Shown here one piece after another: positions 1 to 12,148 of a DNA stretch of 64,000 bases; position 1 is the stretch's first letter, and every line of letters starts with the position of its first letter. Where the stretch lies: positions 28,436,787 through 28,500,786 of the forward strand of contig NC_034010.1 in NCBI RefSeq assembly GCF_000346465.2, read 5' to 3'. Both the position numbers and the translations under genes were made by a program. Under the pieces are notes generated by a model that saw only the letters and a program-made list of their open reading frames with translations, did not search any database and was not told the DNA's origin. Source of the DNA: Prunus persica. Its lineage: Eukaryota; Streptophyta; Magnoliopsida; Rosales; Rosaceae.

Positions 1-1628
1 GGAGAGAGAGAGAGATAATGAGACAATGAAACGAGAATAAGGAAGGTTTTACACATTTTGAACACAATGATAATTAAGCCACTTAAACACCACAAATACG
101 ATTATTATTCTGAACAATCGAGACAACTAACTAGCGAATCAAACTAAATCACAAATTACATGTATATGAACCATCTGTCACATGAGACAAATTAAAAATG
201 GGAATTTGGGAAATTAAATTAGCAATAGCTTTCAGTTATTTATTATGGTTATCAGTTTCCTTTCGGTTGGCATCAAATCTAGGAATCTGTCACATGACTT
301 GCCTCCACTAAGGAGAACAACTTAAGGAGCCGAAATTCTCTCTCATGAGATGAGACACATAATCAGATTAACCCAAACAATCTTTATCTTTTTTCTTTTT
401 TCTTTTTTCTTTTTTCTTTTTTCTTTATCTGATTGATTTGATAATCACGGAATTAATGCGTACATATCGTTTGGATTACAAGTATTTGTTCGGGGAAAGT
501 TTGAGTGATGATTTGTAAAGCAAAAACAGGATTTGCTCGGGGAAAGGGGTGGCGATAGAGAATCAAAGGATAATGGTCACTCTCATAGTGGACCAAATTA
601 AAAGGACCCAAAAAAAAATAAAGAATAATATATAATTAATTAGCGGGCATAATTACGGGGATAATGCCAACAACAGAGGTCGTGGCACCCTCCACGGAGA
701 CAATTCAAGGACACCGTACGGAACGAGTGCATAGGCTCGGCATCCGAAGCAACCCGATCCCGAGGCTCCGAGATCCAGGCTGAGGCTCGGTAGTCATTCC
801 CTCGCAACTTGCATTGCGTTGCATTAGACCTCATCTCTCCCCATAGAATATTTCTTTTTTAAAACAAATCAATACTTAATTAGAAATTAGGATCAAGATA
901 ATTGGGAGGTGTTTTTTGGTTGTTGTGGAAAATAAGTGGTAAACTGATGAAAAAAGGAGATTACATAACATTCAGAACATCTTGATTGATTTCAGACGCT
1001 CCTCATACTAAAAAGATGGTTTATAATACATATAAAGAAAACCGAGTTAATCTACGAGCCACAAAATTAGCATAACGACCTTAGCCTACATAAGGAATAG
1101 TATTTAGTCAGCTAAGCCTAAAGTGTTTTAGTTCAACAAGTTGATGACAGTAGGTTGTTGCTGATACCATCTTAGATAGCCAAAAACTAAGTTAATTTAT
1201 TCAAATTTTATTAAATTATTTTATAGCTAAGTAGTATGTTTGAACCAGATTTGTCAAGAGTCATACAAATACAAATTTGAAGCGCTGTACAGAGAGATCG
1301 AGGGAGAAACTGGATTTGCAGAGAGATTTGGAGACATACAGACAATTTGTCAAGATATGTTTGAGAACTCATAATTTGTTCAATCACTTTCCGTTAAGTT
1401 TTACTGGCTTCATTTGACAGACACACACATGCATATTTTGTAAGACTTATATATATGTTTGATATCATCGTTACCTTCTACTATGATCATAGGTTGCACT
1501 AGTATATTATATTCACGAGGTTGATTTTGAAATCTTCAATAAAGTATAAATTTGACTGCAAATTAAAGCTAGCTAGCTTCATCTTCATGCACGCTTAAAG
1601 TCCAAAAATGGACACCCACCCACCATGA

Positions 1629-1684
<56 letters not shown>

Positions 1685-2453
1685 TTCTCTCTTTTGAAAT
1701 TATATCATGTATGTTTACTGACTTTGGTGTCTGTGCATTTTCACCGTCTTTCTTTTTCATTTTAATGTTTTTATAGAAGCCAAAGCCAACCTAAACAAAA
1801 AAAAGCAAGCTTACCTACTACAGCAATACTGTTTGTTTGCATCCCAAAAGCAGTCAATAACTGGAATTAAAATGTGACTGACTCTCCAACCCAAAAGCTT
1901 ACCTATGAGGAATTGAACTATGACTTTGATACCGTGAAACAAGTTTTTGTTTTCAAATCAACTCCGCATATCTAATTACTTACTAGAAGAAAACTCGGAT
2001 TTAGTAAAGGGTTTTAAGATTTGATAACCCCTTTTGGGAGCCGGCACGGCAGCATAAGAAGAAGAAGCCCATTTTAGTTGGGCCTTACTGCTTCCTCTTT
2101 CTTTCTTTCTTTAACTATGTATTTTTAGTTGGGCCCTACCCGTGATCACTTTCCTCCTCAAGTTCTAGAATTATGTTAGTGGAAGCAGTCTGATTAAAAA
2201 CAAAGTAACTAGAGGACTGTTCATCCAAGGAACATCTTTTTCTCTGAGGTAATATGTGTGGCCATTAAACACCTTCGCATGATTTGGGCTTTTTTCTTTC
2301 TTTCCCTTTCCTTGAGATTGCTGGGCTTATTTTGCTCAACAGATTTAAGAAAAACCCACTATTAGTAAGATTTTTTTGATCAAGGGTATTGGATATTGGC
2401 AGCGGACCTCAGCCCAGCCCATCCCATTTTCTTTGTGATTCTAATTTATATCA
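1..2453. other. Gene-free intergenic DNA
   Basis: AT-rich DNA with no supported gene. It holds a heptamer-type TTTTTTC array near 389-424, a long (CT)n tract at 1630-1681, and a short GC-richer island at about 640-840 that stands out from its surroundings. The island carries a 64-codon minus-strand open frame that I do not recognise; it may be a transposon remnant. Confidence 0.6.
1630..1681. repeat. (CT)n microsatellite
   Basis: About 26 uninterrupted CT units. This is one of the longest dinucleotide tracts in the window and is likely length-polymorphic. No gene is attached to it on either side. Confidence 0.95.
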
Positions 2454-2520
2454 ATCTTTTTTGGCCTCGTTGCTAGCTCAGAATTGTTCTTAGCTTGTGA
2501 GCAGTGATTACGAGTTGTTC

Positions 2521-2674
2521 TATGGTGAGGGTGTCATATATGGACAATAGATGTGGACTTTCATATTAGCCAGATAATTCCCTTAAATAGCTACTTCACT
2601 TAAGTTGAATGGAATGATTATGTGGCTAATATGAAGGTCCACGTGAGGAGTCCATATATAGCACCCTCACTATA
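2521..2674. mobile_element. Palindromic MITE, about 154 bp
   Basis: The two halves are inverted copies. The left end TATGGTGAGGGTG matches the right end CACCCTCACTATA read in reverse complement. The internal blocks TCATATTAGCCA and TGGCTAATATGA also pair, as do the two ATATATGGAC-type blocks. A TA target duplication is possible (2521-2522 and 2673-2674), but two bases are too few to prove it. Confidence 0.65.
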
Positions 2675-2697
2675 GATTTTCACTTTCTTTGTGAGGA

Positions 2698-2811
2698 GTT
2701 ATAATGAGATGGTCCTAATAGCCGTTTGATCTAATGCAAAGTTATTATTGGACTGTTGGATTGAACTCTCACATTGTAACCCCTCAACATAGCCCCTAAT
2801 TGTAGAAGCTC
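2698..2811. repeat. Dispersed repeat, copy A
   Basis: This stretch shares ordered blocks with 48525-48627: GTTGGATTGAAC, CCCCTCAACATA and an AAGCTCC end, in the same order with comparable spacing. The two copies are about 46 kb apart, so it is a dispersed element rather than a local duplication. No coding potential is seen. Confidence 0.5.
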
Positions 2812-2831
2812 CCTTTCTATTTATATTTTGT

Positions 2832-4408
2832 GGGAGCGGATCTGTTGTCCCCAAATTGGTGTCCCCTCCATATCCCCTCTCTAATTTACTGACACGTGTC
2901 AACTAACATAACAAGGAGTCAACTCTGTTAACTTTTTTATTTGACAATTTAAAAAATTTTAAAAAATGCCCAAATATCCGAGCGAGCCAACAAGCGTCTT
3001 TGTCTTCTCTGTGAGCGCCTTCTCCTCTTCTCCAATTGCATCATCAATTCCTTCCTTGCAAAATCCAGCAATACCCACTCTCCTTCCTCATAATCTCTGC
3101 ATCTTCTCCACCATCAACTCTCAAACGCTTGCAAAACCTAATTCTCCTCCCTCCTAATCTCTTTGTGGAAACTTCAGAGAAGAAAACCAATCCCAGCCAT
3201 AGGAATCAATACCTATCTCGATTAAATTAAGGGCATGTTTACATATCAATAATGGAGAAAGTAAAGAATTAGAGACTTTTGAAATCGGAGAACTACTGAA
3301 TCGGTATGGGAAGAATCATTCTCATTAAGCTATTTACTAAACATATGGAATTAGCAAAGGAATGGGGTTGATTCCCATTGTTATTGTTTACTAACTTTCA
3401 TGAATTAGAATCCAAATTAATTTGATTACTAAAATGCCCTACACATTTTCACCACAACAAATATATAATTCTCAAATTGGCGAAGGAGACCAAACTAATC
3501 CTGCAGCAAACCAGTAAGGTGATGTAAACATGAGGAATCAATATGCTGAACAAGATGAACAACAGGAGCCCAGTTCAATGATAATGTTAATAACACCTTT
3601 GTCCATAGCCAATTTCAAACGAAACAATAAACTTCAATAAATATATATTTTTCACCTACATAACTAGTAAATAATCAAATAATAATAACATGCATAATCT
3701 TCATACGATTAAATACATGGAACTTCTTGGAACTCAGTTTTTATTTTTTTTTAAGGGTTGGAGCGTTTTGGAACTTCTTGGCGTGAGTTTTAATTTTTTT
3801 TAGGGTTTGGGGTGTTTTGGAATTATGGTCAAGTGGTTTGGGTTTTTTTGGAAGTTATTAAGAGAAAATAGGAATGAGAATCGTATCGACTACTCCCCCC
3901 TAGTTGATCTGATACCTAGTTTTGAGGGGATGTGATTAAGAATTTTGAGGTGGGGTCCACTTATTTTTTCATTCCTGATTGCAAATAAACGCAGGGGAAA
4001 GTCAGGAATAGAAATCATTCCCTTTCCTCCCATACCCATTACTGATACGTAAACATGCCCTAATTGTTATAGTAATCAATCTCAACCAAAGGAATCAACC
4101 TTTTGATTTCAGGGACTAGTTTATTCTAAGAAACTAAAATTAGGGGATGGGGCAATGGGAGAGAGAAATATGGGGAGAGAGATAGAGACAAAGAAGAAAG
4201 GATGCTTCGCTGGTGGTGAAGTGAGGAGGCTTAGGGGCCAATGGGGAGGTGTGGGTGGGTTGTGGTTGTTGGTGGCTTGTTTGTTTTTTGTATTTTAGTT
4301 TTTAGTTTTTATGATTTTTTTAATTTTATTAACTTAACAATGTTAAGTTCGAGTTAAATAAGTAGACACTTGTCAAGAAATTAGTGGGGGGACAACATAT
4401 CCCCTCCC
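2832..4408. mobile_element. Non-autonomous TIR element, about 1.6 kb
   Basis: The left end GGGAGCGGATCTGTTGTCCC is matched in reverse complement by the right end, whose inverted reading contains GGGAGGGGATATGTTGTCCC. Similarity continues inward through blocks around GACACGTGTCAAC on the left and GACAAGTGTCTAC on the right-inverted strand. The exact outer boundary and target duplication are unclear. No transposase frame is present. Confidence 0.55.
3231..4060. mobile_element. Harbinger/Tourist-like non-autonomous element
   Basis: Terminal inverted repeats read GGGCATGTTTACATATCA at the left and GGGCATGTTTACGTATCA at the right in reverse complement. A TAA trinucleotide flanks both ends (3228-3230 and 4061-4063), the usual target duplication of the PIF/Harbinger superfamily. 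The 830-bp interior has no transposase frame and contains an imperfect tandem duplication near 3719-3820. The element sits inside the larger TIR element at 2832-4408. Confidence 0.7.
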
Positions 4409-4467
4409 ATCTTTTGTGGCCTTGTTGGTAGCTTAGAATTGTTCTTAGCTTGTGAGCAGTAATGACT

Positions 4468-5549
4468 TTCGGAGATGCCAATGCCTGCTTCTCCTCGAAT
4501 ACAACCTTTTATACCCTACCTAGTTCTTCCATTTTGATAATTCTAATATAAGTTATAGGAGGAAATTTTTGAGCCCCTTTTCCTTTTGTACCTCCTGCAA
4601 CTTAATTGCCCTGCTTTAAGGGAACCAAGAGGGAAAATAGAAAAAAGAGAATCATCAGCACAACAGGGAAGTGATTTAGATGTATTGACTTGGTTTTCAT
4701 TTTAGTTTGCAGGAGTTTGTGTAGCTTACATGCAATGCCTTTGTTTGCAAGCAATCAACAATCATAAGCTGTCCAAACCAAGCTTCATCATTGGCCTATT
4801 TATTCTTGTTATATTTTCTTACTATATCTTATTTGTGTAGTAGGTATTAAATTGGATTTGAGGTCAAAAGAGGAAGGATTCTTAAATTGGAAAAAAGTGA
4901 AGTTTGTAAAATAATAATCATAATAGAGGGAGGAACAAATCTTCTCTTAACTAATATTATCATTAGTGTAAGGAATTCATCGAAATCATGACATATCTCC
5001 CAATTTATCCACACTTTCTTTTATCATCGTTAGTTCATTATAGATTAGAATAGCCTTTCATCACTGCTCTTCTTTTGGTCAGCATGTAGCCTCTGCTGGA
5101 AGCAAGGTATAAATTCATCAACTACCCACATTTTCATATATAAAATTCAAACCCCACCCAAAAAAAGAGTGTGATTGAACTGCTTTACCCTATTGGAGGG
5201 AGGGAGACAGAAGCTATGGCAGCACAAATTTAAATCACTGGATTTCGAGACACTAATAATTCCTTTAGTAACAAATATACAGATAGACAGCCAATTTTGT
5301 AGTATAAAAAAACACAACCACAGAAATGGAAAATGAATTCAAAGGACAACAGAACTCAAGATTGATAATAAATCCCTATTGTAGTAAACCCCATTTATTT
5401 CTGGTGAACTGAATGGCAGAAGATTAAAAGGGGTTGGAAACATTTTCATCTAAGTACAGAAAAGAATGTAGAAGAGATAGCAAGCACATTGGAGACACAA
5501 TATCAAAACACATCCACACACACACACAAACAATACGTGGCGGCCGGCT
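4468..5549. other. Intergenic DNA downstream of the BAG gene
   Basis: AT-rich sequence without a supported gene. The last 200-300 bases (from about 5270) are probably the 3' UTR of the minus-strand BAG gene. A short (CA)n tract lies at about 5513-5526. Confidence 0.5.
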
Positions 5550-6904
5550 TTACTCGAACGATTCCCAATTAAACTTAGGATAGCCAGAATGATTGGTGGC
5601 TGAGGCCGATTTGGATGTAGAAGAGGTTGGGATCAATGCCGGGGCAGAATCGAATGTCTCCCACTGTGTGGTGACAACTACTGGCCCTGAAGCTGAATGC
5701 CTTGATGGTTGTTGTTGCCCTTGCTGATGTAAAGGTGAATATCCAACCGAATGCCTTGGTTGATGCTCTTGAATTGGTGTTAGCAAATTCCCATTTCCAC
5801 TGTAATGACTTTGAGGCTGTTGATGGATTGCTCCATGTCTATGCCCATTAGAATGCTTCTGCTGAACTTGCTTTGGAGTCTGACCTCCATTGCTGCTAGG
5901 CGTGGAGTTTTTAGCTTTCAATATATCCAGAGTTTCAACACACTTCTGCACTCTTCTCACCTTCAAAACAAATTTATAATCACATTATAAATTACCATTG
6001 CTGTGCATGTCATTACTAACATGAGACCATAGTAATTGAAATTACCTGCATTTTCCTCTGCAATTTCACATCTCCATCGCCCATGATTCCGTCTAGTTTA
6101 AGCAATTGGTTCATCAGTTGCTCAATCAGAGTAAGCACATCTTGTTCTGCAACTTTTTTACCTTTGGTGATTATTGATTCAAGAGCCGACACCTACAATT
6201 ACCAACGCCAAAACATTCAGTTTTCCGAAACACGAATTCCAAATTACGAAGAGAAATCTCTGCATACACTTCTTCTGATATAGTACTTGTAAAGACCAAA
6301 AGACAATAAAATACCTGGCCAGCGAGCCTATCTACTTCCAAGCTGATTTCAGAGATGGACTTTGAAGCCTTCTCCATCTTTGCATTTCGTCGCATCTCGA
6401 GATATCGCTTTTCTTGGCTAATTGGGTCCTCAACTAACACCATCTTCGATCGGTCCTTCACCCCTGACATGTCAAGAAAAGCCTTTGAGTCCCTCTCCTT
6501 GTCTTTGAATATCAGCTTCTGATCTTGATGATGCAAACCCGTCGGTCCAGCCAACATTTTCTTCAAGTCCCCTGCACAACCAACATTACATAATGTAATT
6601 TGCTCATATTAAAATAGACAAATTTAGAAACATAATAAAGTTACGAAATTGAGAAGTAAAAATTACCAAAGGAAGATTGAGCGCTAATATTGATTTCATG
6701 GTAAATGGACCCATATTTGACCCTAACTCTAATTGTCGGTGGAGGGGCTATGTTCCGATCAGAGTCTGGATTTCGTTTCTGAACCAACATTCCTCCTGGT
6801 CTAAGCTCCCACTCGGCTGGCCCCGACTCATTTCCGCCACTGCCAGAACTTCCATTCAACTCTGACAGTGCCACCCCTGTTGTCTTCGTCTTCATTCTCA
6901 TCAT
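5550..6904 (-). CDS. BAG family molecular chaperone regulator (BAG1-4 type)
   Basis: Co-chaperone that would bind the ATPase domain of Hsp70/Hsc70 through its BAG domain and act as a nucleotide-exchange factor. Four coding exons: 6904-6667, 6571-6315, 6192-6046, 5960-5550, giving 350 residues. A ubiquitin-like domain covers about residues 55-125 (FGDLKKMLAGPTG, then KMVLVEDP). The BAG domain helices follow at about 140-230, starting ISEISLEVDRLAGQ and including EQLMNQLLKLDGI. The C-terminal tail is Q/H/S-rich and ends in QWETFDS and NWESFE motifs, as in plant BAG1-4. Length fits the family (about 270-350). The start at 6904 is followed at once by a second in-frame ATG. G-box/ABRE-like cores lie about 1 kb upstream. 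The family call is firm; which of BAG1-4 is not settled. Confidence 0.92.
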
Positions 6905-9900
6905 CTTTTACTCTGTAATTCTTGGAGAGATTTCTCAGATTTTTTCTTCCGGTCGATCTGCGTCAAAAATTATAGATACCCAATTGAGAGAAAACCTTGC
7001 TAGACCAGACCCTGCTTTAGAACTCTCTGATTCTGACACCAGCATCACACCAACCGCCACGCGTAAACAGAGCATGTGGAGAGAAAAACCATAACTTTGA
7101 TTTGCTTTACACAAGAATCAATGGCGTCTGGCAGAAGAAACAGACCCAACCCATTCACCTGTAAAGTTAAAAGCCTTGTACTTGAAGAAAAAAGTACAAA
7201 AATCACTGAAACGGCTGCAACCCAGAAAACACAGACGACAGAACCTACCAGGCCTCAGATTATAGATCTCTTCAGCCAAATGCAGTACTCAAGTCAAAGA
7301 GCTGACAGAAATTTTCTACGAAAAATACTGCCAAAAAACAAAAACCCAACAAGCTCAAGCCTGAGATCTTCCAAAGTGGGTGCCGGAAAAATCAATGTGA
7401 AATCAGAATCAAAGAAGTTACGAGTTCTCTGGCTCTAGAGAACTCGAGGAAGAAGAGAAGGAAGAGGAAAAAAAAAAAAGAAGAGTATAAAAATCAAGTG
7501 GCCAGCCAGCTAGCTAACTGAGCTGTTGGCACCTCATTATTATATATGTGAATGAATGATTAAATATAGGTACATAATAATTACCAAAAAAAAAAATATA
7601 TGGGTACATAATTATGCATAAATAATTATTTCTCATGAATTTTTATAAGAATTTGTAAGAAATAAAAATGAAAAAGAAAGCGAAGAAAGCGAAAGAAAGA
7701 AACTACGAAGGCCGCCAAAGCTGTCTTAAAGGTTAAAATAACACGGAAACGAAACTTTGGGTCATACACCAAACCAGGGTTAGTTCCGGTACTTGCAGAC
7801 TTGGTATAGAAAAGTTTCGTACCTTCTTTGGTATCTCGACACGCGTCCAACCGGGGGTAGTTTGGGAACTAAAAAGCGACGTAATCATTGTCCTGCTAAT
7901 TAGGGAGGTTTACGTCGCACACGTGGGAGATTAACGTGGAGGGTCGGCGCTAACTTTGTGGTTTAACTGTGGTGGCAGTAAGTAAGCCCCGTCGCACACG
8001 TGTTTCATTTTCACTTTTATTTTTTAAAATATTTTTGGTGACCCTAAAATAAATTTCTTTTCCCGAAAAGTCGTTCTCTCTTCACTTGAATTGAAGCCTT
8101 CCACTATTAATATTTTTTTTCTAATTATTTTCCACCATTATAATCATGTATTGTTTATTTAAATTAACTTATTTATAGGAATAATAAAATCATTGCTCTA
8201 TGATCATGTTAGGGTGCCTTCTTTCTGATTTTCACACTGGTCCGTTAGACTTTATTGATGAAGTAAATTTCGGATTGATTTGCTGTGCCTTGTTTTATTC
8301 ATATATGTTAAATAATTATTTAAAAAAACCCTTTTCATCTCCAAATTTCTTACTTTTCCAATAAATAAATATATTGATACATTTTCATAAAATTAAAAAA
8401 AAAGATATGGGTACATTAAATTAAGACTTAGGGCCTGTTTAAGGAAATATTTAGGCGATTATAAAACATCAAAGAAATTAATAAATTGGATATTCAATAT
8501 TTGAATGGCCCGAAATAATAATAACAATAATGAACTTCTTCCCAGAAAATCTGAAATGGTGAAGAAAAAAAAAAACAAGCGGGGATGTTGGAGCAAATTG
8601 GTGAAGCTAAGCATATCTAGGAGTATCAAAAGAAAACATTGCAAAATTTTATATGTAGCCAATAAATACGGGTTCGATTATTTGCTATTCTTATTGACAA
8701 CAACTCGGCAAGACAAGAATAATACTTTATTGCCCTTTCTGGGGTTTGCTTTGATGCTCTTGTTTTTTGTTTTTTGTTTTTTTTTTTTGGGGACCCTAAT
8801 TTTGTACTTATTAAATGGTTTTAGCCATTGAAATAACAAAAAGGATAAAAGCCAAGAAGAATTAAACAATTATCTGTATGCTTACGTCACAGGAGAAATT
8901 GTCCCCAGAAAAACTGACTTATTTACAAGCAAAAGCCACCACCGTCGCACCGACACTCCCATACGTGTAACCAAACACGGGGGAACTTTGTGACACGTGG
9001 CGGATTGTAAACCATGGAGAAAGAGAGTCGCCGCCAAGTAGGAACCGTTTGATTTGTTTCAAGTTGGGACTGTGTCTGTGTGCATGCGTGGTTGGATGGA
9101 GACGGTGCAACCTACTATAGATTATGGAGAGGGGCGGTTGTTGCCTTTGTCTAACTAGGAGGGAGGATTATCTTAATCTTTTTCTCATTAACAAATGTGT
9201 CTGCCCCAAATCCAAGCAATTAATAATTAATTTGGATTATTTGTCATTTTCTTATTGTTTTTTAATTTTTTATGAAATATGTCTTGTCTTTGATTGGGGA
9301 CATGATACCGACCATTTGGTCTATAGAATTGGTCATCGGGTTGGCTTGTTTTCCCCCTCTTATTTTTTCGGCAAGGTGGTATTGGAAATTTTTTTTTTTT
9401 TGGGGGGCAAGGGGGTAGAGTATTGGCTTGGCTTTACATCGCAGTGGTTTTATAGAATTTCTGTGGGAGACTTGGAATTATGAAGCACGTGACAAATATA
9501 CACATTTCTTTTTGTGTATTTGTTTTTGAAGAAGGTGAAGAATTATATTTTTCTCAATAATTACCGAAATATAAAATTAAAAACACAAAGGAAAAAGAAC
9601 CAAAACCTACCTCTTTCTTTTCTTCGAAAAACCTACCTAACTCATAGTGGTAAAGTTAGAAGTATAGAATATGCATGTAGTTACATTCTTACAATCAACA
9701 AACACAATATTATATAGATATTTAAATGTTATTATTATGCAAACGTCATATTTTTTATTAAATAAAAATAGTGATAGTCGGTTACATTTGGAATTATCCT
9801 CGAAGATACATTTTATCATCCTTGTTGTTCAGCACAAAATTATCAAACTATTGAAGCATGAATGCATGCTGCCAGCCTGGGGTCTCGGTGACTTTTGTTT

Positions 9901-11133
9901 TGGCAAACATGGAAAGGGAGGGGCTATAAATTTCGACCCGCATTTGGCAAGTCTTGGAGCACTAGCAAAATAATCATACAAGATAAATGGCCCAGTTTTA
10001 TAGGTCCCACACCACACCACAGCCAACCTTAAACCCTAAGGTTGGTGGTGTTCCAAATTAGATGGAGGCACGTGGAAAGTGCATGTGCCTAGAGTCTAAA
10101 CTCCTAATCATTTTTGCTAATTACAATGATTTGGGTCTTCATAAAACCCTGCTAATTTATTAATACAAGAAGTTATATTAAATCTTACGATTTAAGTGCA
10201 GTTCCAGTTGTTGGCTGAGTATAATAAGCAGTTAGTATTTGTTGGTTCTACCAAAACGTTCCATTTGGGTTATACTAATTGTGTTTAAATATAAAGAATA
10301 GATTTGATTGCCAACGGTTCTAATCGAGTGAAAAATAACTTTAACTTGTGGGTCGGTGATCTCAAATTCGAACTCCATTTTCTTTGTAGTTTAGACTATT
10401 ACTTGTATTTTTTTTTTCAAAAAAAGATTTAATTATAGGAATCAAAGGGTGGTGGAAGGTCTCTTTAATGGTTAGTCATGTTTTAATTTGAAAACGAAAA
10501 TCCAACTTCTGAGAATTAAACAATTCAAAGGCAAAGCTTGTTCTATCTTTAATTTACATTGAGGAAAGTTTCTGTTTTTATGTTGGAAAATGATGGGGCA
10601 CTGGATTTGGACCTCACTCGCAGTCACAAGCAAGCAGGCAGGCAGGCAAGGCAGGCAAGGCTGGCATGCCCAAAAATGCTTGCTAAAGAGGCAATCTCCC
10701 TTCATGCGTGACATCCTCAACAAGCAATATGGGTTTTGAAAATTCTGACTGATTTTCTTCGCAATGTTTGCCTGATTTCGACGTTGCGCAAGCTTTGTGG
10801 TGTGCTATCAAATTCTGACACCTTAAAAATCAATTCATATTTTTCCAATTTTGGGGGTTTCTTTTCAAAGATTAATGGTAAATAAATAGAGAGGTTGGTA
10901 TAGTATAATGTGAGATGTTGGAAGCGACATCATCATTGAAGAATTAATGAAAGGTATATGGTTGGTCGTTTGGGCATTAGACATTACCAAGTCAGAGGTT
11001 CATAATCATTTGCTTACTTTGTTTAATTGCGTTGGATTAATATTATAATTATTTTGATCCACATGACCCTAATCAATTCTACGGTAATTCTCTGATAAAA
11101 TAGTTAAACAATAATTACTTGTCATTATCTTAA
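6905..11133. other. Long intergenic region, BAG promoter side
   Basis: The first kilobase is the likely promoter and leader of the BAG gene (minus). On the plus strand a 105-codon open frame (ATG 7121 to 7438) could be chance. CACACGTG-type cores occur at about 7918 and 7994, and GACACGTGGC at about 8992. The rest is AT-rich, with a low-complexity frame at 8505-8831 that I do not accept as a gene. No further gene is supported. Confidence 0.5.
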
Positions 11134-11483
11134 GAGATATTTAGTGATATACCCATTTCTAGCACTAATATTATAAATAAACCCTACACAATTGAATTCC
11201 TATAAACAAACCCAAAAAAAACCCAAAAAATGATAGCTGGCCTTATTGAATTTAATATTGATTATTAAATTACTTTGATGCCCTATTGAGTGCTTTGGGT
11301 ATTTTTATGAGATTTTGGGGTTGGGCTTGTTTTAAGAAATTGATGGCAGTTTTGTAATTTATAAGAAGTTAAAAGCTTTTTTGTTATGTTGTAAATGGGC
11401 TTTGGGTATGTTTCTAAAGTCCATTTTATGTAGGGTATTTTTATAATTTGGGCCCCCATATTGGGTATAATAGTGAATCTCCC
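11134..11483. mobile_element. MULE-type MITE with 9-bp target duplication
   Basis: A 350-bp non-coding element. Its left end (GAGATATTTAGTGATATACCCA) and the inverted right end (GGGAGATTCACTATTATACCCA) match at about 15 of 22 positions. Further inverted blocks lie inside, around AAATAAACCCTACA and AAAAATACCCTACA. It is flanked by the exact 9-mer TTATCTTAA at 11125-11133 and 11484-11492. A 9-bp target duplication is typical of Mutator-like elements. Boundaries are seen in the sequence; the superfamily is inferred from duplication length. Confidence 0.78.
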
Positions 11484-12148
11484 TTATCTTAATGGGTTCC
11501 TTCTTATGGTCAGTTAATTTGAGCTGTATCACAAATGGGCCAATTGTTTAATCATTTACAAGAGATCACAAGAATTTCTTATTTTTATATACAAATTTTA
11601 AGAACAAGTCTTCGTCAACATTATTAAAAATAAAAACCAGCTAAATTATTGTATTGAGGAAAAATCAAACTCCGTTTTAATCCAATCTAGAAATTCATAA
11701 TTACGTTACTTAAAAAAAAAAAATTCATAATTACGTGAGTGTTGACCGTGACAGCTTTGACTCTTTCGTTTGCATTATTTGTTTATGACAGGTCAGCAGT
11801 CAGCATCCTATCATCATTAGCTATTGGAGAAATTGGTGGAAATCCAAAAATAATAACAGGTGGAAATCCAAATAATTTGACAAAAGGAATGGAAGCATGT
11901 GAAAACCACAAAAATAGAAAAAGAAAAAAAAGAAATAGAATTTGTTGCTTGGTTCCCAGGGACACATGGGCAACATGGACCAAAAAGAAAAGCTCCAATT
12001 GAAACATGCGTGCCCGTCTATGTGTCCATTTGTCACAGATTTCCCTCCAAACAAAACCAACCAATAAAACAAAAACCTTATCTTGGAGACCATGAAAATG
12101 GTCAAGCTTATCTTTTGGGCATAGACATTGCTGAGCTGAGAAAAAGCC

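Larger units (their letters stand above)
2454..4467. mobile_element. Nested transposon cluster bounded by a direct repeat
   Basis: A segment of about 57 bp at 2454-2511 recurs in the same orientation at 4409-4467 with roughly 90% identity; both copies contain the core AGAATTGTTCTTAGCTTGTG. Between them lie a palindromic MITE (2521-2674), a terminal-inverted-repeat element (about 2832-4408), and inside that a Harbinger-type element (3231-4060). No transposase reading frame is visible, so all parts are non-autonomous. Repeats and nesting are seen directly; family assignments are inference. Confidence 0.6.

Noticed and set aside
640..834. 64-codon minus-strand frame in a GC-richer island
   Set aside because: No domain or start context; possibly a transposon scrap, not a gene.
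8505..8831. 108-codon plus-strand open frame with Asn- and Lys-rich start
   Set aside because: Low-complexity (AAT and AAG/AAA runs), no recognisable domain, hydrophobic T-rich end from poly-T sequence; most likely chance.
10022..10045. Short perfect hairpin CCAACCTTA/TAAGGTTGG
   Set aside because: Nine base pairs in AT-rich DNA with no terminator role in a plant nucleus; expected by chance.
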